Counted from the stretch's first letter, positions 32,046-41,261 are shown. The stretch is DNA of 64,000 nucleotides from Hyphomicrobiaceae bacterium (GCA_020637815.1 JACKJS010000001.1:1-64000); one strand, 5' to 3'. Notes: generated by a model from the letters alone, not told the origin. Made by a program: numbers and translations.

Positions 32046-33416
32046 ATGTCCTTCACCGTCGCCATTGTCGGACGGCCAAATGTCGGCAAATCCACGCTGT
32101 TCAACCGGCTGGCGGGCAAACGGCTCGCTTTGGTGGACGATCAGCCGGGACTGACGCGCGATCGGCGCGATGCCGACGTGACGATCGAAGGCTGTCCCAT
32201 GACGCTGGTGGATACGGCAGGGCTCGAGTCCGGTGACGAAGGACTGACGGCGCGGATGCGCATGCAGACCGAGGCCGCGATCGAACAGGCCGACATCGTG
32301 CTGTTCATCGTCGATGCGCGCGTGGGCGTGACGCCGGCCGACGAGATCTTCGCCGATCTCGTGCGCAAGCACGGCAAGTCTGTCGTTCTCGCGGCGAACA
32401 AGGCCGAGGGGCGCGCCGCAGAGCCTGGCTTTTACGAGGCCTATTCGCTCGGTCTTGGCGAGCCGCTCGCGATTTCCGCCGAGCATGGCCTCGGTATCGG
32501 AGACGTGACGGAGGCGATTGCCGAACTTTATCGCAAAGCGCGCGAGGAAGCCGCCAACGACGCCGCGCCCGAGGAGGGCGAGCCCGACGAAGAGGGCGTC
32601 TATCCTTTGCGGATTGCCATCGCGGGGCGGCCGAATGTCGGAAAGTCCACGCTGGTCAATGCGCTTCTCGGGGAAGAACGCATGATCACCGGACCGGAAG
32701 CCGGGATCACTCGTGACGCAATTGCTTCGGAGATCGTGTGGGGTACGCGGCGCCTGCGCGTGTTCGACACGGCCGGCCTGCGGCGCAAAGCGCGCATCGA
32801 GGCGCGCGCCGAGATATTGTCGGTCGGCGATACGCTGAAGGCGATCAAGTTCGCGGAAGTCGTCGTGCTGCTGCTCGATGCCGAGCAACCGTTCGAAAAG
32901 CAGGATTTGCAAATTGCCGATTTGGTCGCGCAAGAAGGACGCGCGCTCGTAATCGCCGTCAACAAGTGGGATCTCGTGACGGAGAAGCAGGCGCGTCTCG
33001 CCGAGCTGCGCGAGATGTGCGGGCGTCTGTTGCCGCAAGTCAAAGGCGTCTCGCTGGTGACCCTTTCGGCCAAGAGCGGCAAAGGGGTCGACCGTCTCAT
33101 GGATGCGGTGCTCGCGGCGGACGAGGTTTGGAACCGGCGTCTTCCGACCGCGAAGCTGAACGATTGGCTTGCTTCCATGGTCGATGCACATCCGCCGCCC
33201 GCCGTGGGCGGACGGCGTCTGAAGATTCGGTATATGACGCAGGCAAACGCGCGGCCTCCGACCTTCGTGGCGTTCTGTTCGCAGCCCAAGGCGCTGCCGG
33301 ACTCTTATGTTCGCTATCTCGTGAATGGCTTGCGAGAGGCCTTCGACTTGCCGGGCGTTCCGATCCGTTTCAACCTGCGCAAGGGCCAGAATCCTTACGC
33401 GAAGGCGCGGTCGTGA
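32046..33416 (+). CDS. der: Ribosome assembly GTPase Der (EngA)
   Basis: 456 residues from the ATG at 32046; in-frame codons back to 31968 are not family-like. Der has two tandem GTPase domains and a KH-like domain and matures the 50S ribosomal subunit. Both P-loops are visible: GRPNVGKS at residues 9-16 and again near 194-201. Each is followed by DTAGL, and the G4 motifs are NKAE and NKWD. The KH-like domain includes RRLKIRYMTQ and the end GQNPY. The stop overlaps the start of holC (TGATG), so the two are translationally coupled. Confidence 0.95.
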   Translation: MSFTVAIVGRPNVGKSTLFNRLAGKRLALVDDQPGLTRDRRDADVTIEGCPMTLVDTAGLESGDEGLTARMRMQTEAAIEQADIVLFIVDARVGVTPADEIFADLVRKHGKSVVLAANKAEGRAAEPGFYEAYSLGLGEPLAISAEHGLGIGDVTEAIAELYRKAREEAANDAAPEEGEPDEEGVYPLRIAIAGRPNVGKSTLVNALLGEERMITGPEAGITRDAIASEIVWGTRRLRVFDTAGLRRKARIEARAEILSVGDTLKAIKFAEVVVLLLDAEQPFEKQDLQIADLVAQEGRALVIAVNKWDLVTEKQARLAELREMCGRLLPQVKGVSLVTLSAKSGKGVDRLMDAVLAADEVWNRRLPTAKLNDWLASMVDAHPPPAVGGRRLKIRYMTQANARPPTFVAFCSQPKALPDSYVRYLVNGLREAFDLPGVPIRFNLRKGQNPYAKARS

Positions 33417-33874
33417 TGGGCGGCGAGACGGAAGTCTATTTCTATCACCTGGAGAGCCGCACGCTGGAGCACGTCTTGCCGGCCTTGCTGGAGCGATCCT
33501 TGGAGCGCGGCTGGCGGGCGGCCGTTCAGGCGGCGAGCCCCGAGCGCGTCGAAGCGCTCAACACATTGCTCTGGACCTATCGCGACGACAGCTTTCTACC
33601 GCACGGCGCGGCGAGCGACGGCACGCCCGAGCTGCAGCCGGTCTATCTCACCGAGGGCGATGCCAACCCCAACGATGCCGCGGTGCGCTTCTTGGTGGAC
33701 GGCGCTACGCTCGACGATGCGGCACCGTATACGCGTGTGGTTCACATCTTCGATGGCCACGACGACGGCGCCGTGGCGCGCGCGCGCGCGGCTTGGGCCG
33801 CTGCGAAGACACAAGGGCACTCGGTCAGCTATTGGCAGCAGGACGAAGAAGGGCGGTGGCAACAGAAGGCGTGA
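33416..33874 (+). CDS. holC: DNA polymerase III chi subunit
   Basis: 152 residues. It starts at ATG 33416, sharing the A of the der stop (TGATG). The order EVYFYHLESRTLEHVLPALLE, RVEALNTLLWTYRDDSFLPHG and ARAAWAAAKTQGHSVSYWQQ is that of HolC, which links the clamp loader to single-strand binding protein at the replication fork. The family length of about 150 is met. It is probably co-transcribed with der and possibly the TPR gene. Confidence 0.9.
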   Translation: MGGETEVYFYHLESRTLEHVLPALLERSLERGWRAAVQAASPERVEALNTLLWTYRDDSFLPHGAASDGTPELQPVYLTEGDANPNDAAVRFLVDGATLDDAAPYTRVVHIFDGHDDGAVARARAAWAAAKTQGHSVSYWQQDEEGRWQQKA

Positions 33875-33881
33875 GCCAAAC

Positions 33882-34232
33882 CTAGATTTCGATACCGGCG
33901 GCGCCCAGCACGTAGAGCATGGCGAAGTAAGCTCCGACGGTCAGTGCAACGGAGGCGGCGAGGCTTACGTAGAAATCGAGCCCCGCTCGCAGCAGGATCG
34001 GCAGGCTGATAAACAGCACGAGCGAGGGCAGCACAAGCCAGAAGATTCCAGTGGATAGGCGTGCGATCTTCTCGGTATCGCCGGTGTCTACATAGAGCCA
34101 GATCATGGCCAGCACCGAGGTGAGCGGTATCGAGGCGATCAGCGCGCCGAACAGTGGGCTCCGTTTGGAGGCCTCGGAGACTGCGACCACAAGAACGCTC
34201 GTCAGAAGAACCTTGATCGTGGCATAGAGCAT
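33882..34232 (-). CDS. DUF3147 family membrane protein
   Basis: 116 residues from the ATG at 34232. A GTG at 34238 would add two residues. It has four transmembrane helices: ATIKVLLTSVLVVAVSE, LFGALIASIPLTSVLAMIW, IFWLVLPSLVLFISLPILL and SLAASVALTVGAYFAMLYVL. The SEASKRSP-FGALIASIPL block is typical of DUF3147, a family of small inner-membrane proteins of unknown role. It ends 7 nt from the end of holC, on the opposite strand. No operon partner is evident. Confidence 0.85.
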   Translation of the reverse strand: MLYATIKVLLTSVLVVAVSEASKRSPLFGALIASIPLTSVLAMIWLYVDTGDTEKIARLSTGIFWLVLPSLVLFISLPILLRAGLDFYVSLAASVALTVGAYFAMLYVLGAAGIEI

Positions 34233-34396
34233 CGTCACGCCCTCACTACGGCTTTCGAGCTACGTTTTGGGGGACTTTCAGAACATTCGCACATTGATTT
34301 TAGCGCTGGCGCCTTGTGGCTGTCATGACCGATGGCTATAAGCCCCGCCGAGATTCAAGAATACTGAAGACTTAAGGATTAGAAGGACTTACGGCC

Positions 34397-34819
34397 ATGG
34401 CCATCGAACGTACGCTCTCGATTATCAAGCCCGACGCGACGGAGCGCAACATTACCGGGCTGATCGTAGCGCGTCTGGAAGGAGCGGGGCTCCGGGTGAT
34501 CGCGCAAAAGCGCGTCTTATGGGACAAGAAAGACGCCGAGGAATTCTACGAGATGCATAAGGACAAGGGGTTCTTCGAAGATCTCGTCCGGTTCATGACC
34601 TCCGGCCCCATCGTCCTTCAGGTGCTCGAAGGGGAAGACGCGATTCAGCGGAACCGCTCCGTCATGGGCAAGACCAATCCCGCCGAAGCCGATCCCGGCA
34701 CGATCCGGAAGGATTTCGCCGTCAGCATGCAGAGAAATTCCGTGCACGGGTCCGATAGCCCCGAAAACGCCAAGCGCGAGATCGACCTCTGCTTCAAGAA
34801 GAACGAGATCGTCGGCTAG
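34397..34819 (+). CDS. ndk: Nucleoside diphosphate kinase
   Basis: 140 residues, the standard length. Ndk transfers the gamma phosphate between nucleoside triphosphates and diphosphates through a phosphohistidine, here His117 in NSVHGSDS. The N-terminal ERTLSIIKPDAT and the substrate block RNRSVMGKTNPAEADPGTIR are fully conserved. It stands alone, with GAAGGA at 34382 upstream of the ATG. Confidence 0.96.
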   Translation: MAIERTLSIIKPDATERNITGLIVARLEGAGLRVIAQKRVLWDKKDAEEFYEMHKDKGFFEDLVRFMTSGPIVLQVLEGEDAIQRNRSVMGKTNPAEADPGTIRKDFAVSMQRNSVHGSDSPENAKREIDLCFKKNEIVG

Positions 34820-35013
34820 AATCGGCGTCTTCCCTCCACACTCTCCTGCCCCCCTTTGAACTTCTCAAAATAGACTAACCTGCCGATCCTCGCCGCATCA
34901 GCGGACGGTGGGCCGGTCGATGCGGCGGACGGCGGAGACCTTCCGGTCAACCACGCATAGAGAAGCGATCTAGGTTTTGGGGCCTTGGACGCTGGGCAAG
35001 ACCCGGAGCGCAG

Positions 35014-36378
35014 TCAGCTCAGTTCCCGGATGCGGAAGGGTAGGCCGCCCTTCGGGCACAGCGTGACAGTGGCGTGGATCTTCGCGGGGCTTGGGCCCAC
35101 ATACTCCGGCGTGAAGCGGCGAAGAAGCTGCACCAGCGCGAGCGTGTTTTCGATCTGCGACAGAGCGCCGCCGATGCACGAGCGCTTTCCCGCCGCGAAA
35201 GGCAGGTAGGAGTACTTCCGGCGCTTCTTGGCGCGTTCCGGCGCGAACCGTTCCGGATCGAACTTCTCCGGATCTTCCCAGTATTTCGGGCTGTGATGGG
35301 CGATGTAGGTAAGCACAGAGACCTTGTCACCGGCGTTGATCTTATGCCCGGCGATCTCATCGTCCCCGGCGGCGATGCGAATCAGCCCCCAAATCGGCGG
35401 GAAAAGGCGCATGGTCTCTTGAATGACCATGCGGGTATAGCTGAGCTGCTGGACCTGATCCCATTGGGGATCTCCGTCGCCGCAAACCCGATGCGCTTCT
35501 TCACGAACCCGCTCCATTGCTTCCGGATGCTGCGACAGCAAATAGAGCGACCAGGCGAGCGTTAGCGCCGTCGTCTCGGTTCCCGCCCAAAGATATTGCT
35601 TCATCTCGTCGATGACTTGGCGGTGGTCGAATTCCGGGAAGTCCGGATCGGCCTCGGCCTCCTGCATCATGGTCAGTAGGGTGCTCTCGCGGTGATCGAT
35701 CACGTTCGCGCCGATCACCGTATCGGGGACCGAGTGCCACACTTCCATGGCCTTGGCGGGATCCTCGTCGGTGATTTCCTCGAGCTCTCCGCGCACGGTT
35801 TTAAGACGCACCGATTTATGGTTGGTCACGTCGGTGTAGGTCTTGACCTGCTTGAAGACGAAATGCGGATTGAACGGCATTTCGCGGTCGAACAGCGCGC
35901 GGCACACCATGTCGGCAGCCATCGTCCAGGTCTCTTCCACCATCTCGACGGTCTCGCCGCTCTCGGCGATCGCCTTCCAGCGATCCATCTTCGAGTCGAT
36001 CGCCGACATAAGATAGGGGAAGTACTCCTCGAACATCTTGGGATGGAAGGCCGCCTGCTGTGGCACGCGAATCTTTTGCCACAGCGCGCCGTCGATAGTG
36101 ATCATGCTGCGGCCGAACACCGGACGGAGCCCGTCGAAATACTTCGTGTAATTGTCCGCGTTCGTGACGAGGACGCGCTCTGCGTGTTCGGGCTCGCTGA
36201 GCAGGACGATGCGCTGGTTCTTGAGATTGACCGGCAGAACGCCGTTGTATTTCTCGCAAAGGGCCATGAGAACCTGCATGGGGTCCTCTTGGTTCAAGAG
36301 CGCCGATAGCTTGAACCAAATGCTATCTTCTTCTCCGAGACCGTGTGACGGAGAGTAGGCGACAGTCATGTCCGCCAT
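35014..36378 (-). CDS. Cytochrome P450
   Basis: 454 residues. The haem-binding loop is FAAGKRSCIGG with the axial ligand Cys401; the I-helix oxygen-activation motif is AGTETT (residues 265-270); and the K-helix has the ExxR in QETMR followed by FDPERFAPER. It resembles the CYP102/CYP4-like class of bacterial P450s with eukaryote-like features rather than the short class I type. It is soluble, since no N-terminal membrane anchor is seen. No ferredoxin or reductase gene is adjacent, so its redox partner lies elsewhere. The substrate is unknown; fatty acid or hydrocarbon hydroxylation is a reasonable guess. Confidence 0.92.
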   Translation of the reverse strand: MADMTVAYSPSHGLGEEDSIWFKLSALLNQEDPMQVLMALCEKYNGVLPVNLKNQRIVLLSEPEHAERVLVTNADNYTKYFDGLRPVFGRSMITIDGALWQKIRVPQQAAFHPKMFEEYFPYLMSAIDSKMDRWKAIAESGETVEMVEETWTMAADMVCRALFDREMPFNPHFVFKQVKTYTDVTNHKSVRLKTVRGELEEITDEDPAKAMEVWHSVPDTVIGANVIDHRESTLLTMMQEAEADPDFPEFDHRQVIDEMKQYLWAGTETTALTLAWSLYLLSQHPEAMERVREEAHRVCGDGDPQWDQVQQLSYTRMVIQETMRLFPPIWGLIRIAAGDDEIAGHKINAGDKVSVLTYIAHHSPKYWEDPEKFDPERFAPERAKKRRKYSYLPFAAGKRSCIGGALSQIENTLALVQLLRRFTPEYVGPSPAKIHATVTLCPKGGLPFRIRELS

Positions 36379-36658
36379 TTACGCCATCCCTCTTATTGCT
36401 GGGCCAAATGTCCCCGTTGGGCCAAGTGTGCCGGACAGGGCCTGAGGCCAAACTAGAAGATCAGCACCAGGTCTCGGGCAACGTTCGCGGCAGCATAACC
36501 TATGCGCGCGAGGAGCAGTTGCGGAGATCGTCTGAATTAAGTGTTGTTCCTAGCATCCGGCCATCTGCATTGTCTACGGGCCCTTGCAACGCACGATTTG
36601 CGCTGCATCAAGGTCTGCGGCCTGGCAGGCCCGTTTTCCCACGATTTTTGGCGTTCAA

Positions 36659-37324
36659 TCAGAAATTGCCCGGAAGCGGGGGCGAAAAAAGAGCGGAATC
36701 GCCCATCCCGGCGGGCATTCCCGACGCGCGTTCCCCGTCCACCGCGACTTGACCCGACGCAACGAGCCGCAGTGCATGGGGGTAGAGCCGGTGCTCGGCA
36801 GCGAGCACTCGGTCGGCAAGAGCATCTTCGGTGTCGCCGGGCAGGACAGGGACGGCGGCCTGGGCCACGATCGGGCCGTCATCCATTGCCGCCCGGACGA
36901 AATGGACCGTGCAGCCGGTGATTTGGGTGCCGGATCTCAAGACCCGGCCGTGGGTGTCGAGGCCCTTGAATGCCGGTAATAGGGACGGGTGGATGTTGAG
37001 GTGACGGTTGAGCCAGCGCGACACGAAGCTCCCGGTCAGAAGGCGCATGAAGCCGGCATTGCAGAGGAGCTCCACGCCCGCTTCGTTGAGGGCTGCGTCG
37101 AGCGCAGCCTCGAAGGTCTCCCGCGATGGGAAGTCCTGATGCTTGATGGCGCGGGTCTGGATGCCGGCCGCTTCGGCCCGCGCGAGGCCCTGGACGCCGG
37201 GCACGTTTGAGATCACCAGCGCGAGCTCCGCCGGATACTCTTGGGCCTTGGCGGCGTCGATCAGCGCTTGCAAGTTGCTGCCGCGTCCAGAAATCAGGAC
37301 GCCGACCCGCTTCTTGGCGGTCAT
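36659..37324 (-). CDS. purN: Phosphoribosylglycinamide formyltransferase 1
   Basis: 221 residues from the ATG at 37324; its ATG overlaps the purM stop (ATGA), so the frame upstream to 37465 was ignored. PurN transfers a formyl group from 10-formyl-tetrahydrofolate in purine synthesis. The N-terminal VLISGRGSNLQALI binds the nucleotide substrate, and the catalytic triad region is NIHPSLLPAFKG followed by the Asp in MDDGPI. The C-terminus is about 15 residues longer than usual. It is the second gene of a purM-purN operon. Confidence 0.95.
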   Translation of the reverse strand: MTAKKRVGVLISGRGSNLQALIDAAKAQEYPAELALVISNVPGVQGLARAEAAGIQTRAIKHQDFPSRETFEAALDAALNEAGVELLCNAGFMRLLTGSFVSRWLNRHLNIHPSLLPAFKGLDTHGRVLRSGTQITGCTVHFVRAAMDDGPIVAQAAVPVLPGDTEDALADRVLAAEHRLYPHALRLVASGQVAVDGERASGMPAGMGDSALFSPPLPGNF

Positions 37325-38382
37325 GATGGCGAGCCGCCGAGTTGTACGGCGCCGCCGCTGCCGCGCTCCGTCAGCGAGCCGACGACTTTTGCATCGCTGC
37401 CGAGGCTCGCGATGACCGCGGGTGCATCGGCCGCGCTCGTGACCACGATCATGCCGATCCCGCAATTGAAGGTGCGGTACATCTCATGGCCATCCAGGCG
37501 TGCCTCGGTCTGGAGCCACTCGAACACGGCCGGCATGTCGACGGCGTTCGTTTCGATTGCCGCGGCCAGGCCGCCCGGCAGGATGCGCGGTAGATTGTCG
37601 ATCAGCCCGCCGCCGGTGATGTGGCACAGCGCCTTCACCGCGCCGGGACAAGCCTGAATCGTATCAAGGATTTGCCGGACATAGATGCGGGTCGGGGTGA
37701 GAAGCGCCGCGCCGAGTTCGCTGCCGGGCGCGAACGGGGCCGGATCGTGCCAGCCAAGTCCGCACGCCGAGACGACGCGGCGCACCAGCGAAAAGCCGTT
37801 GGCGTGGACGCCCGAGGAGGGAAGGCCGATCAGGACGTCGCCGGCCTCTAGGTCGCGGCGCGGCAGAATCGCGTCCCGTTCCACGGCGCCGACCGCGAAG
37901 CCCGCGAGGTCGTAGTCGCCGTCGCCATAGAGACCCGGCATCTCAGCCGTCTCGCCGCCGATCAGGGCGCATCCCGCTTGGCGGCATCCATCGGCGATGC
38001 TCGCCACCACCTCTGCGGCCACGCCTACCTCGAGCTTGCCCGTCGCGAAGTAGTCGAGAAAGAAGAGTGGCTCGGCGCCCTGCACGACGAGGTCGTTCAC
38101 GCTCATGGCGACGAGATCGATGCCGATCCCCTTATGGAGCCCGGTGTCGATGGCCAATTTGAGCTTGGTTCCGACCCCGTCGGTCGCGGCGACCAGGACG
38201 GGGTCCTTGAAGCCGCAGGCCTTCAGATCGAACAGGCCGCCAAAGCCGCCGAGATTTCCGAGCACGCCCGCCCGCTTCGTCTTTGCGGCGAGGGGGCCGA
38301 TGACCTCCACGAGGGCGTTTCCGGCATCAATGTCGACACCGGCCTCGCGATAGGTCAGAGGCTTGTCTTCAGCTTGGGACAC
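37321..38382 (-). CDS. purM: Phosphoribosylformylglycinamidine cyclo-ligase
   Basis: 353 residues from a GTG at 38382, chosen because the family begins shortly before LTYREAGVDIDAGN; an ATG at 38436 would add 18 residues. PurM closes the imidazole ring of aminoimidazole ribotide using ATP. Conserved blocks are AATDGVGTKLKLA, DLVVQGAEPLFFLDY, ALIGGETAEMPGLY and the C-terminal HITGGGLIDNLPR. The start region is divergent from the DUF2066 gene on the other strand, so both may share this intergenic promoter region. Confidence 0.93.
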   Translation of the reverse strand: MSQAEDKPLTYREAGVDIDAGNALVEVIGPLAAKTKRAGVLGNLGGFGGLFDLKACGFKDPVLVAATDGVGTKLKLAIDTGLHKGIGIDLVAMSVNDLVVQGAEPLFFLDYFATGKLEVGVAAEVVASIADGCRQAGCALIGGETAEMPGLYGDGDYDLAGFAVGAVERDAILPRRDLEAGDVLIGLPSSGVHANGFSLVRRVVSACGLGWHDPAPFAPGSELGAALLTPTRIYVRQILDTIQACPGAVKALCHITGGGLIDNLPRILPGGLAAAIETNAVDMPAVFEWLQTEARLDGHEMYRTFNCGIGMIVVTSAADAPAVIASLGSDAKVVGSLTERGSGGAVQLGGSPS

Positions 38383-38574
38383 GATGGACTGTCTGGGACC
38401 GATGATTTCGGGGACGCGGTGGCGCGCTGGGTGCATGCTCGAACGTTCTATCGTAACACTCTTGGCAGGCGCGGGCGCAGCAGGCAAGAGCTCTTGAGGC
38501 AGAAGGGTCCAGCATCCACCAGCGCCTTTCGGGCCATGTATGGCATGAGAGAAACCGGGATCGCAGTGCGTTCG

Positions 38575-39741
38575 ATGGCGGCGGAGTCAGGCAAAGGTTT
38601 CAGATTGTTGGCGCCATTTTTTGCCAAATTGAGTCGCGTGGCGCTGAGTGGCGCCTTATTGCTGACGGGTGTGACGGCAGGCACCGCCGCCAGCCTCTAT
38701 AATGTGGCCAAGGTGGCGGTGGACGTCACCGCGAAGGATGCGGTGGTGGCCCGGGACACAGGCATGGCCGAGGCGGAAATGCGCGCTTGGGACATTCTCG
38801 TCGACCGCCTCGTTCCGCCACACGCGCGATCCCGCGTACAGTCCTTCACTCATGACGAAATTCAGGGTCTCGTCGCCGGCGTCGCCATCGGCAAGGAAGA
38901 AGGATCGGACACGCGCTATGTCGCGGTGCTGGATGTCCGTTTCGATCCCTACGCGGTGCGGCGGTTCCTTGCCAGCCGGTCCATCCCTTTCGGCGAGGAT
39001 CAGGCCTCGAGCATCTCGATCCTTCCAGTCCTGTTGCAACGAGACCGGGTTGCCCGCGATGAGGGCGCTGAATGGCAGCGGGTGTGGGAGCGGCTGGACC
39101 TCGCCAATGGAGTCGCCCCGGCGACGCTCGTCACGCCGCGCGACGATCTCGACGCGCGAACCATCAGGGAACTTCAAGCGGGCGAGGAGAGCGCATACGC
39201 CGCGCTCCGCAGTGTCTATGGTTATGGAGGACTGGTCGTCGCAACCGGTGAGACCGTCGATGGGGTCTTCAGGACCCATCTCGCGGGCGAGGATGCAGCC
39301 GGGCCCATCAATGCGGTCGTCACGAACGCCGTCGACCGGCACGACCTGGAAAAGACTCTCGATGAGGCCGCGCGAGGGGCTCTCGCAACGCTAGAGACAC
39401 GCTGGAAGCAGCGGCTCGATATGGCTGTCGACGAGGCCTCCGCCGTCATCGATCAGCGTGGAGCGCTTTTCCCGGACCATGGGTCCGAAGGAGCCGGGGC
39501 ACCGCTCGGCCGCGTTGGCGCCGTCGTTGAGTTCAGCACCGTAAGGGATTGGCAGCGGATTCGTTTTAGCCTTCAGCGCGTCGCTGGACTGAACGATTTC
39601 ACGGTCGAAACCTTGGACGCGCGGGCGGCGTCGGTGCGCTTCGACTTCGATGGATCGGCGGACGTGTTGCAGGCGCTTCTCGCACAGTACGGCGTCGCGC
39701 TTTACGAACGGGACGGCACGCTCGTGCTGCGCACGCGTTAG
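38575..39741 (+). CDS. DUF2066 family secreted protein
   Basis: 388 residues from the ATG at 38575; ATGs at 38545 and 38536 are alternatives. A signal-like hydrophobic stretch (LSRVALSGALLLTGVTAGTAA) is followed by VDVTAKDAVVARDTGMAEAEMRAWDILVDRLV, the typical start of DUF2066 domains. The C-terminal part, DWQRIRFSLQRVAGLNDFTVETL, resembles a BON-like or beta-barrel-associated repeat. In Alphaproteobacteria this gene regularly sits upstream of a CDP-alcohol phosphatidyltransferase and hdaA, as here. The biochemical role is unknown; location is periplasmic or membrane-attached. Confidence 0.8.
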   Translation: MAAESGKGFRLLAPFFAKLSRVALSGALLLTGVTAGTAASLYNVAKVAVDVTAKDAVVARDTGMAEAEMRAWDILVDRLVPPHARSRVQSFTHDEIQGLVAGVAIGKEEGSDTRYVAVLDVRFDPYAVRRFLASRSIPFGEDQASSISILPVLLQRDRVARDEGAEWQRVWERLDLANGVAPATLVTPRDDLDARTIRELQAGEESAYAALRSVYGYGGLVVATGETVDGVFRTHLAGEDAAGPINAVVTNAVDRHDLEKTLDEAARGALATLETRWKQRLDMAVDEASAVIDQRGALFPDHGSEGAGAPLGRVGAVVEFSTVRDWQRIRFSLQRVAGLNDFTVETLDARAASVRFDFDGSADVLQALLAQYGVALYERDGTLVLRTR

Positions 39742-39859
39742 CGAGCGGCCGGCCGGCGCGACGCATTGTCTGCCGAAATTCCGCTGCGCGCGGAACGTAG
39801 TCTGATAGTCTCCGGACCCAAACACGACAACCACACAAAGACGCTCGGGAGGAGCGCCA

Positions 39860-40471
39860 GTGAATATCCCCAACACGCTTACATTCGCGCGGATCGTTTC
39901 TGTGCCGCTGTTGATTTGGCTGATCATCGATCAGGATTTCTTCGCGGCTTTTGTCGTGTTCATGCTTGCGGGGATCTCCGACGCCGCCGACGGCTATCTC
40001 GCCAAGCGGTATGGCTGGCGCACCGAGCTCGGAGCGTATCTCGATCCCATTGCCGACAAGGCGCTGCTCGTTTCGATTTACGTGGCCCTTGGGGCGGCCG
40101 GGCATTTGCCGGTCTGGCTCGTCATTGCCGTGGTCAGCCGCGACGTGCTGATCGTGGGCGCGGTCGTCCTGGCCTGGATGATGTCGCGGCCGGTCAAGGT
40201 GAAGCCGCTCGTGGTCAGCAAGGTCAACACGTTCGCTCAGATCTCGTTGGCCGGCCTCGCCCTCGCGAAGCTCGGTCTCGGCCTCGGTTTGGACGGCGTC
40301 GTCAATGTCTTGATCTGGGTAACGGGGAGTCTCACCATCTTGTCGGCGGTCGCCTATTTCTGGGGATGGCTGAGACACATGATGAGTTACGAACCCGCGC
40401 CTCCGGAGCCTCAGCCCCGCAGGAGGAGCCGCGCGGAACGCGCTTCCCGGTCGGAGGTCCAGACGCCGTGA
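39860..40471 (+). CDS. CDP-alcohol phosphatidyltransferase (PgsA-like)
   Basis: 203 residues from a GTG with GGGAGGAG just upstream. Integral membrane enzyme of phospholipid synthesis; the family motif DG-x2-AxR-x8-G-x3-D-x3-D appears as DAADGYLAKRYGWRTELG followed by YLDPIADK. Several transmembrane helices follow. It may make phosphatidylglycerophosphate, but the second pgsA-like gene in many alphas is distinct from the essential pgsA, so the exact alcohol substrate is open. The C-terminus is a basic proline-rich tail. The stop overlaps the hdaA start (GTGA). Confidence 0.9.
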   Translation: MNIPNTLTFARIVSVPLLIWLIIDQDFFAAFVVFMLAGISDAADGYLAKRYGWRTELGAYLDPIADKALLVSIYVALGAAGHLPVWLVIAVVSRDVLIVGAVVLAWMMSRPVKVKPLVVSKVNTFAQISLAGLALAKLGLGLGLDGVVNVLIWVTGSLTILSAVAYFWGWLRHMMSYEPAPPEPQPRRRSRAERASRSEVQTP

Positions 40472-41145
40472 GCCCCGGTCAGCTTGCATTCGACCTGCCG
40501 CACCGGGCGGCGCTTGGCGCCGAAGACTTTCTGGTCAGCGAATGCAATCTTGCTGCGGTGAGGCTGATCGATGCGTGGCCCAACTGGCCCGACCCGGTGC
40601 AGGTGCTCGTGGGGCCGCCCGCGAGCGGGAAGACGCATCTCGTGCGGGTCTGGCAGGAAGGGTCCGGTGCGCGGATGCTCGACCCCGTGACGGCCGGTCT
40701 CCCCTGGCTTGATGCGCAGGCGCCCGGCACCTGTATCGCCGTGGAGGATGCCGACAGCGCCGGTTTCGACGAGAACACGCTGTTCCACCTCCTGAACCTC
40801 GCCCGGGAGAAGGGCTTCTCGGTGCTCTTGACCGCGCGGGCCGGTCCCAATCGCTGGCCCTTCTCCTTGCCGGACCTAGTTTCGCGCCTCAGCGCCGTGC
40901 CCGTGACGGACATCGGCGTGCCGGACGAGGCGCTGTTGCGTACGGTCATGCTCAAGCATTTCTCGGACCGTCAGCTCACCATCGAGCCGAAAGTACTCGA
41001 ATTCCTGGCCCTGCGGATCGACCGTTCGTTGGAGGCCGCCGCTGCGGCGGTCGATGCTGTCGATCGTGCGGCGCTTCGGTCTGGCCGGAAGATCAGCCGT
41101 CAGCTCGTCTCGGAAGCGCTCGAACGGACTGCGACGATGGAGTAG
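40468..41145 (+). CDS. hdaA: DnaA-related replication regulator HdaA
   Basis: 225 residues from the GTG at 40468, overlapping the previous stop. It is a DnaA-like AAA+ domain without the DNA-binding domain IV. It opens with SPGQLAFDLPHR, a clamp-binding QLxFDL motif, then Walker A VGPPASGKTH and the box VII region DIGVPDEALLRTVMLKHFSDR. HdaA and its relative Hda act with the beta clamp to stimulate ATP hydrolysis on DnaA and so limit initiation. Context with the phosphatidyltransferase gene is the usual alphaproteobacterial order. Confidence 0.92.
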   Translation: MSPGQLAFDLPHRAALGAEDFLVSECNLAAVRLIDAWPNWPDPVQVLVGPPASGKTHLVRVWQEGSGARMLDPVTAGLPWLDAQAPGTCIAVEDADSAGFDENTLFHLLNLAREKGFSVLLTARAGPNRWPFSLPDLVSRLSAVPVTDIGVPDEALLRTVMLKHFSDRQLTIEPKVLEFLALRIDRSLEAAAAAVDAVDRAALRSGRKISRQLVSEALERTATME

Positions 41146-41155
41146 CCGGTCGCAT

Positions 41156-41184
41156 TTGACGTTTTTCGTTACGCTAGTGATACA
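41156..41184 (+). promoter_or_regulatory. Candidate promoter of ppk1-ppx
   Basis: TTGACG (41156-41161) and GATACA (41179-41184) are separated by 17 nt and lie about 80 nt before ppk1. The spacing is ideal and the -35 nearly perfect; the -10 is weak, which fits an activated or repressed promoter. Confidence 0.5.
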
Positions 41185-41198
41185 CTTGGCAGCGTAAC
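41168..41198. promoter_or_regulatory. Inverted repeat across the ppk1 promoter
   Basis: GTTACGCT (41168-41175) and AGCGTAAC (41191-41198) form a perfect 8-bp inverted repeat with 15-nt spacing. The arms flank the -10 box, a position expected for a repressor site. It does not resemble a Pho box. Confidence 0.45.
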
Positions 41199-41261
41199 AT
41201 CGCGGCTCCGCCGGGCGGAGACCGCGAGGCGCGCAAAGCGTCTTGTTTCAAGAGGATATCG

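Noticed and set aside
34820..35013. Possible small gene between ndk and the P450 gene
   Set aside because: Only short frames antisense to or leading into the P450 gene were found, without start signals.
37978..38574. Long upstream extension of the DUF2066 frame over purM
   Set aside because: It is antisense to purM, and the signal peptide of the DUF2066 protein only begins after 38575.
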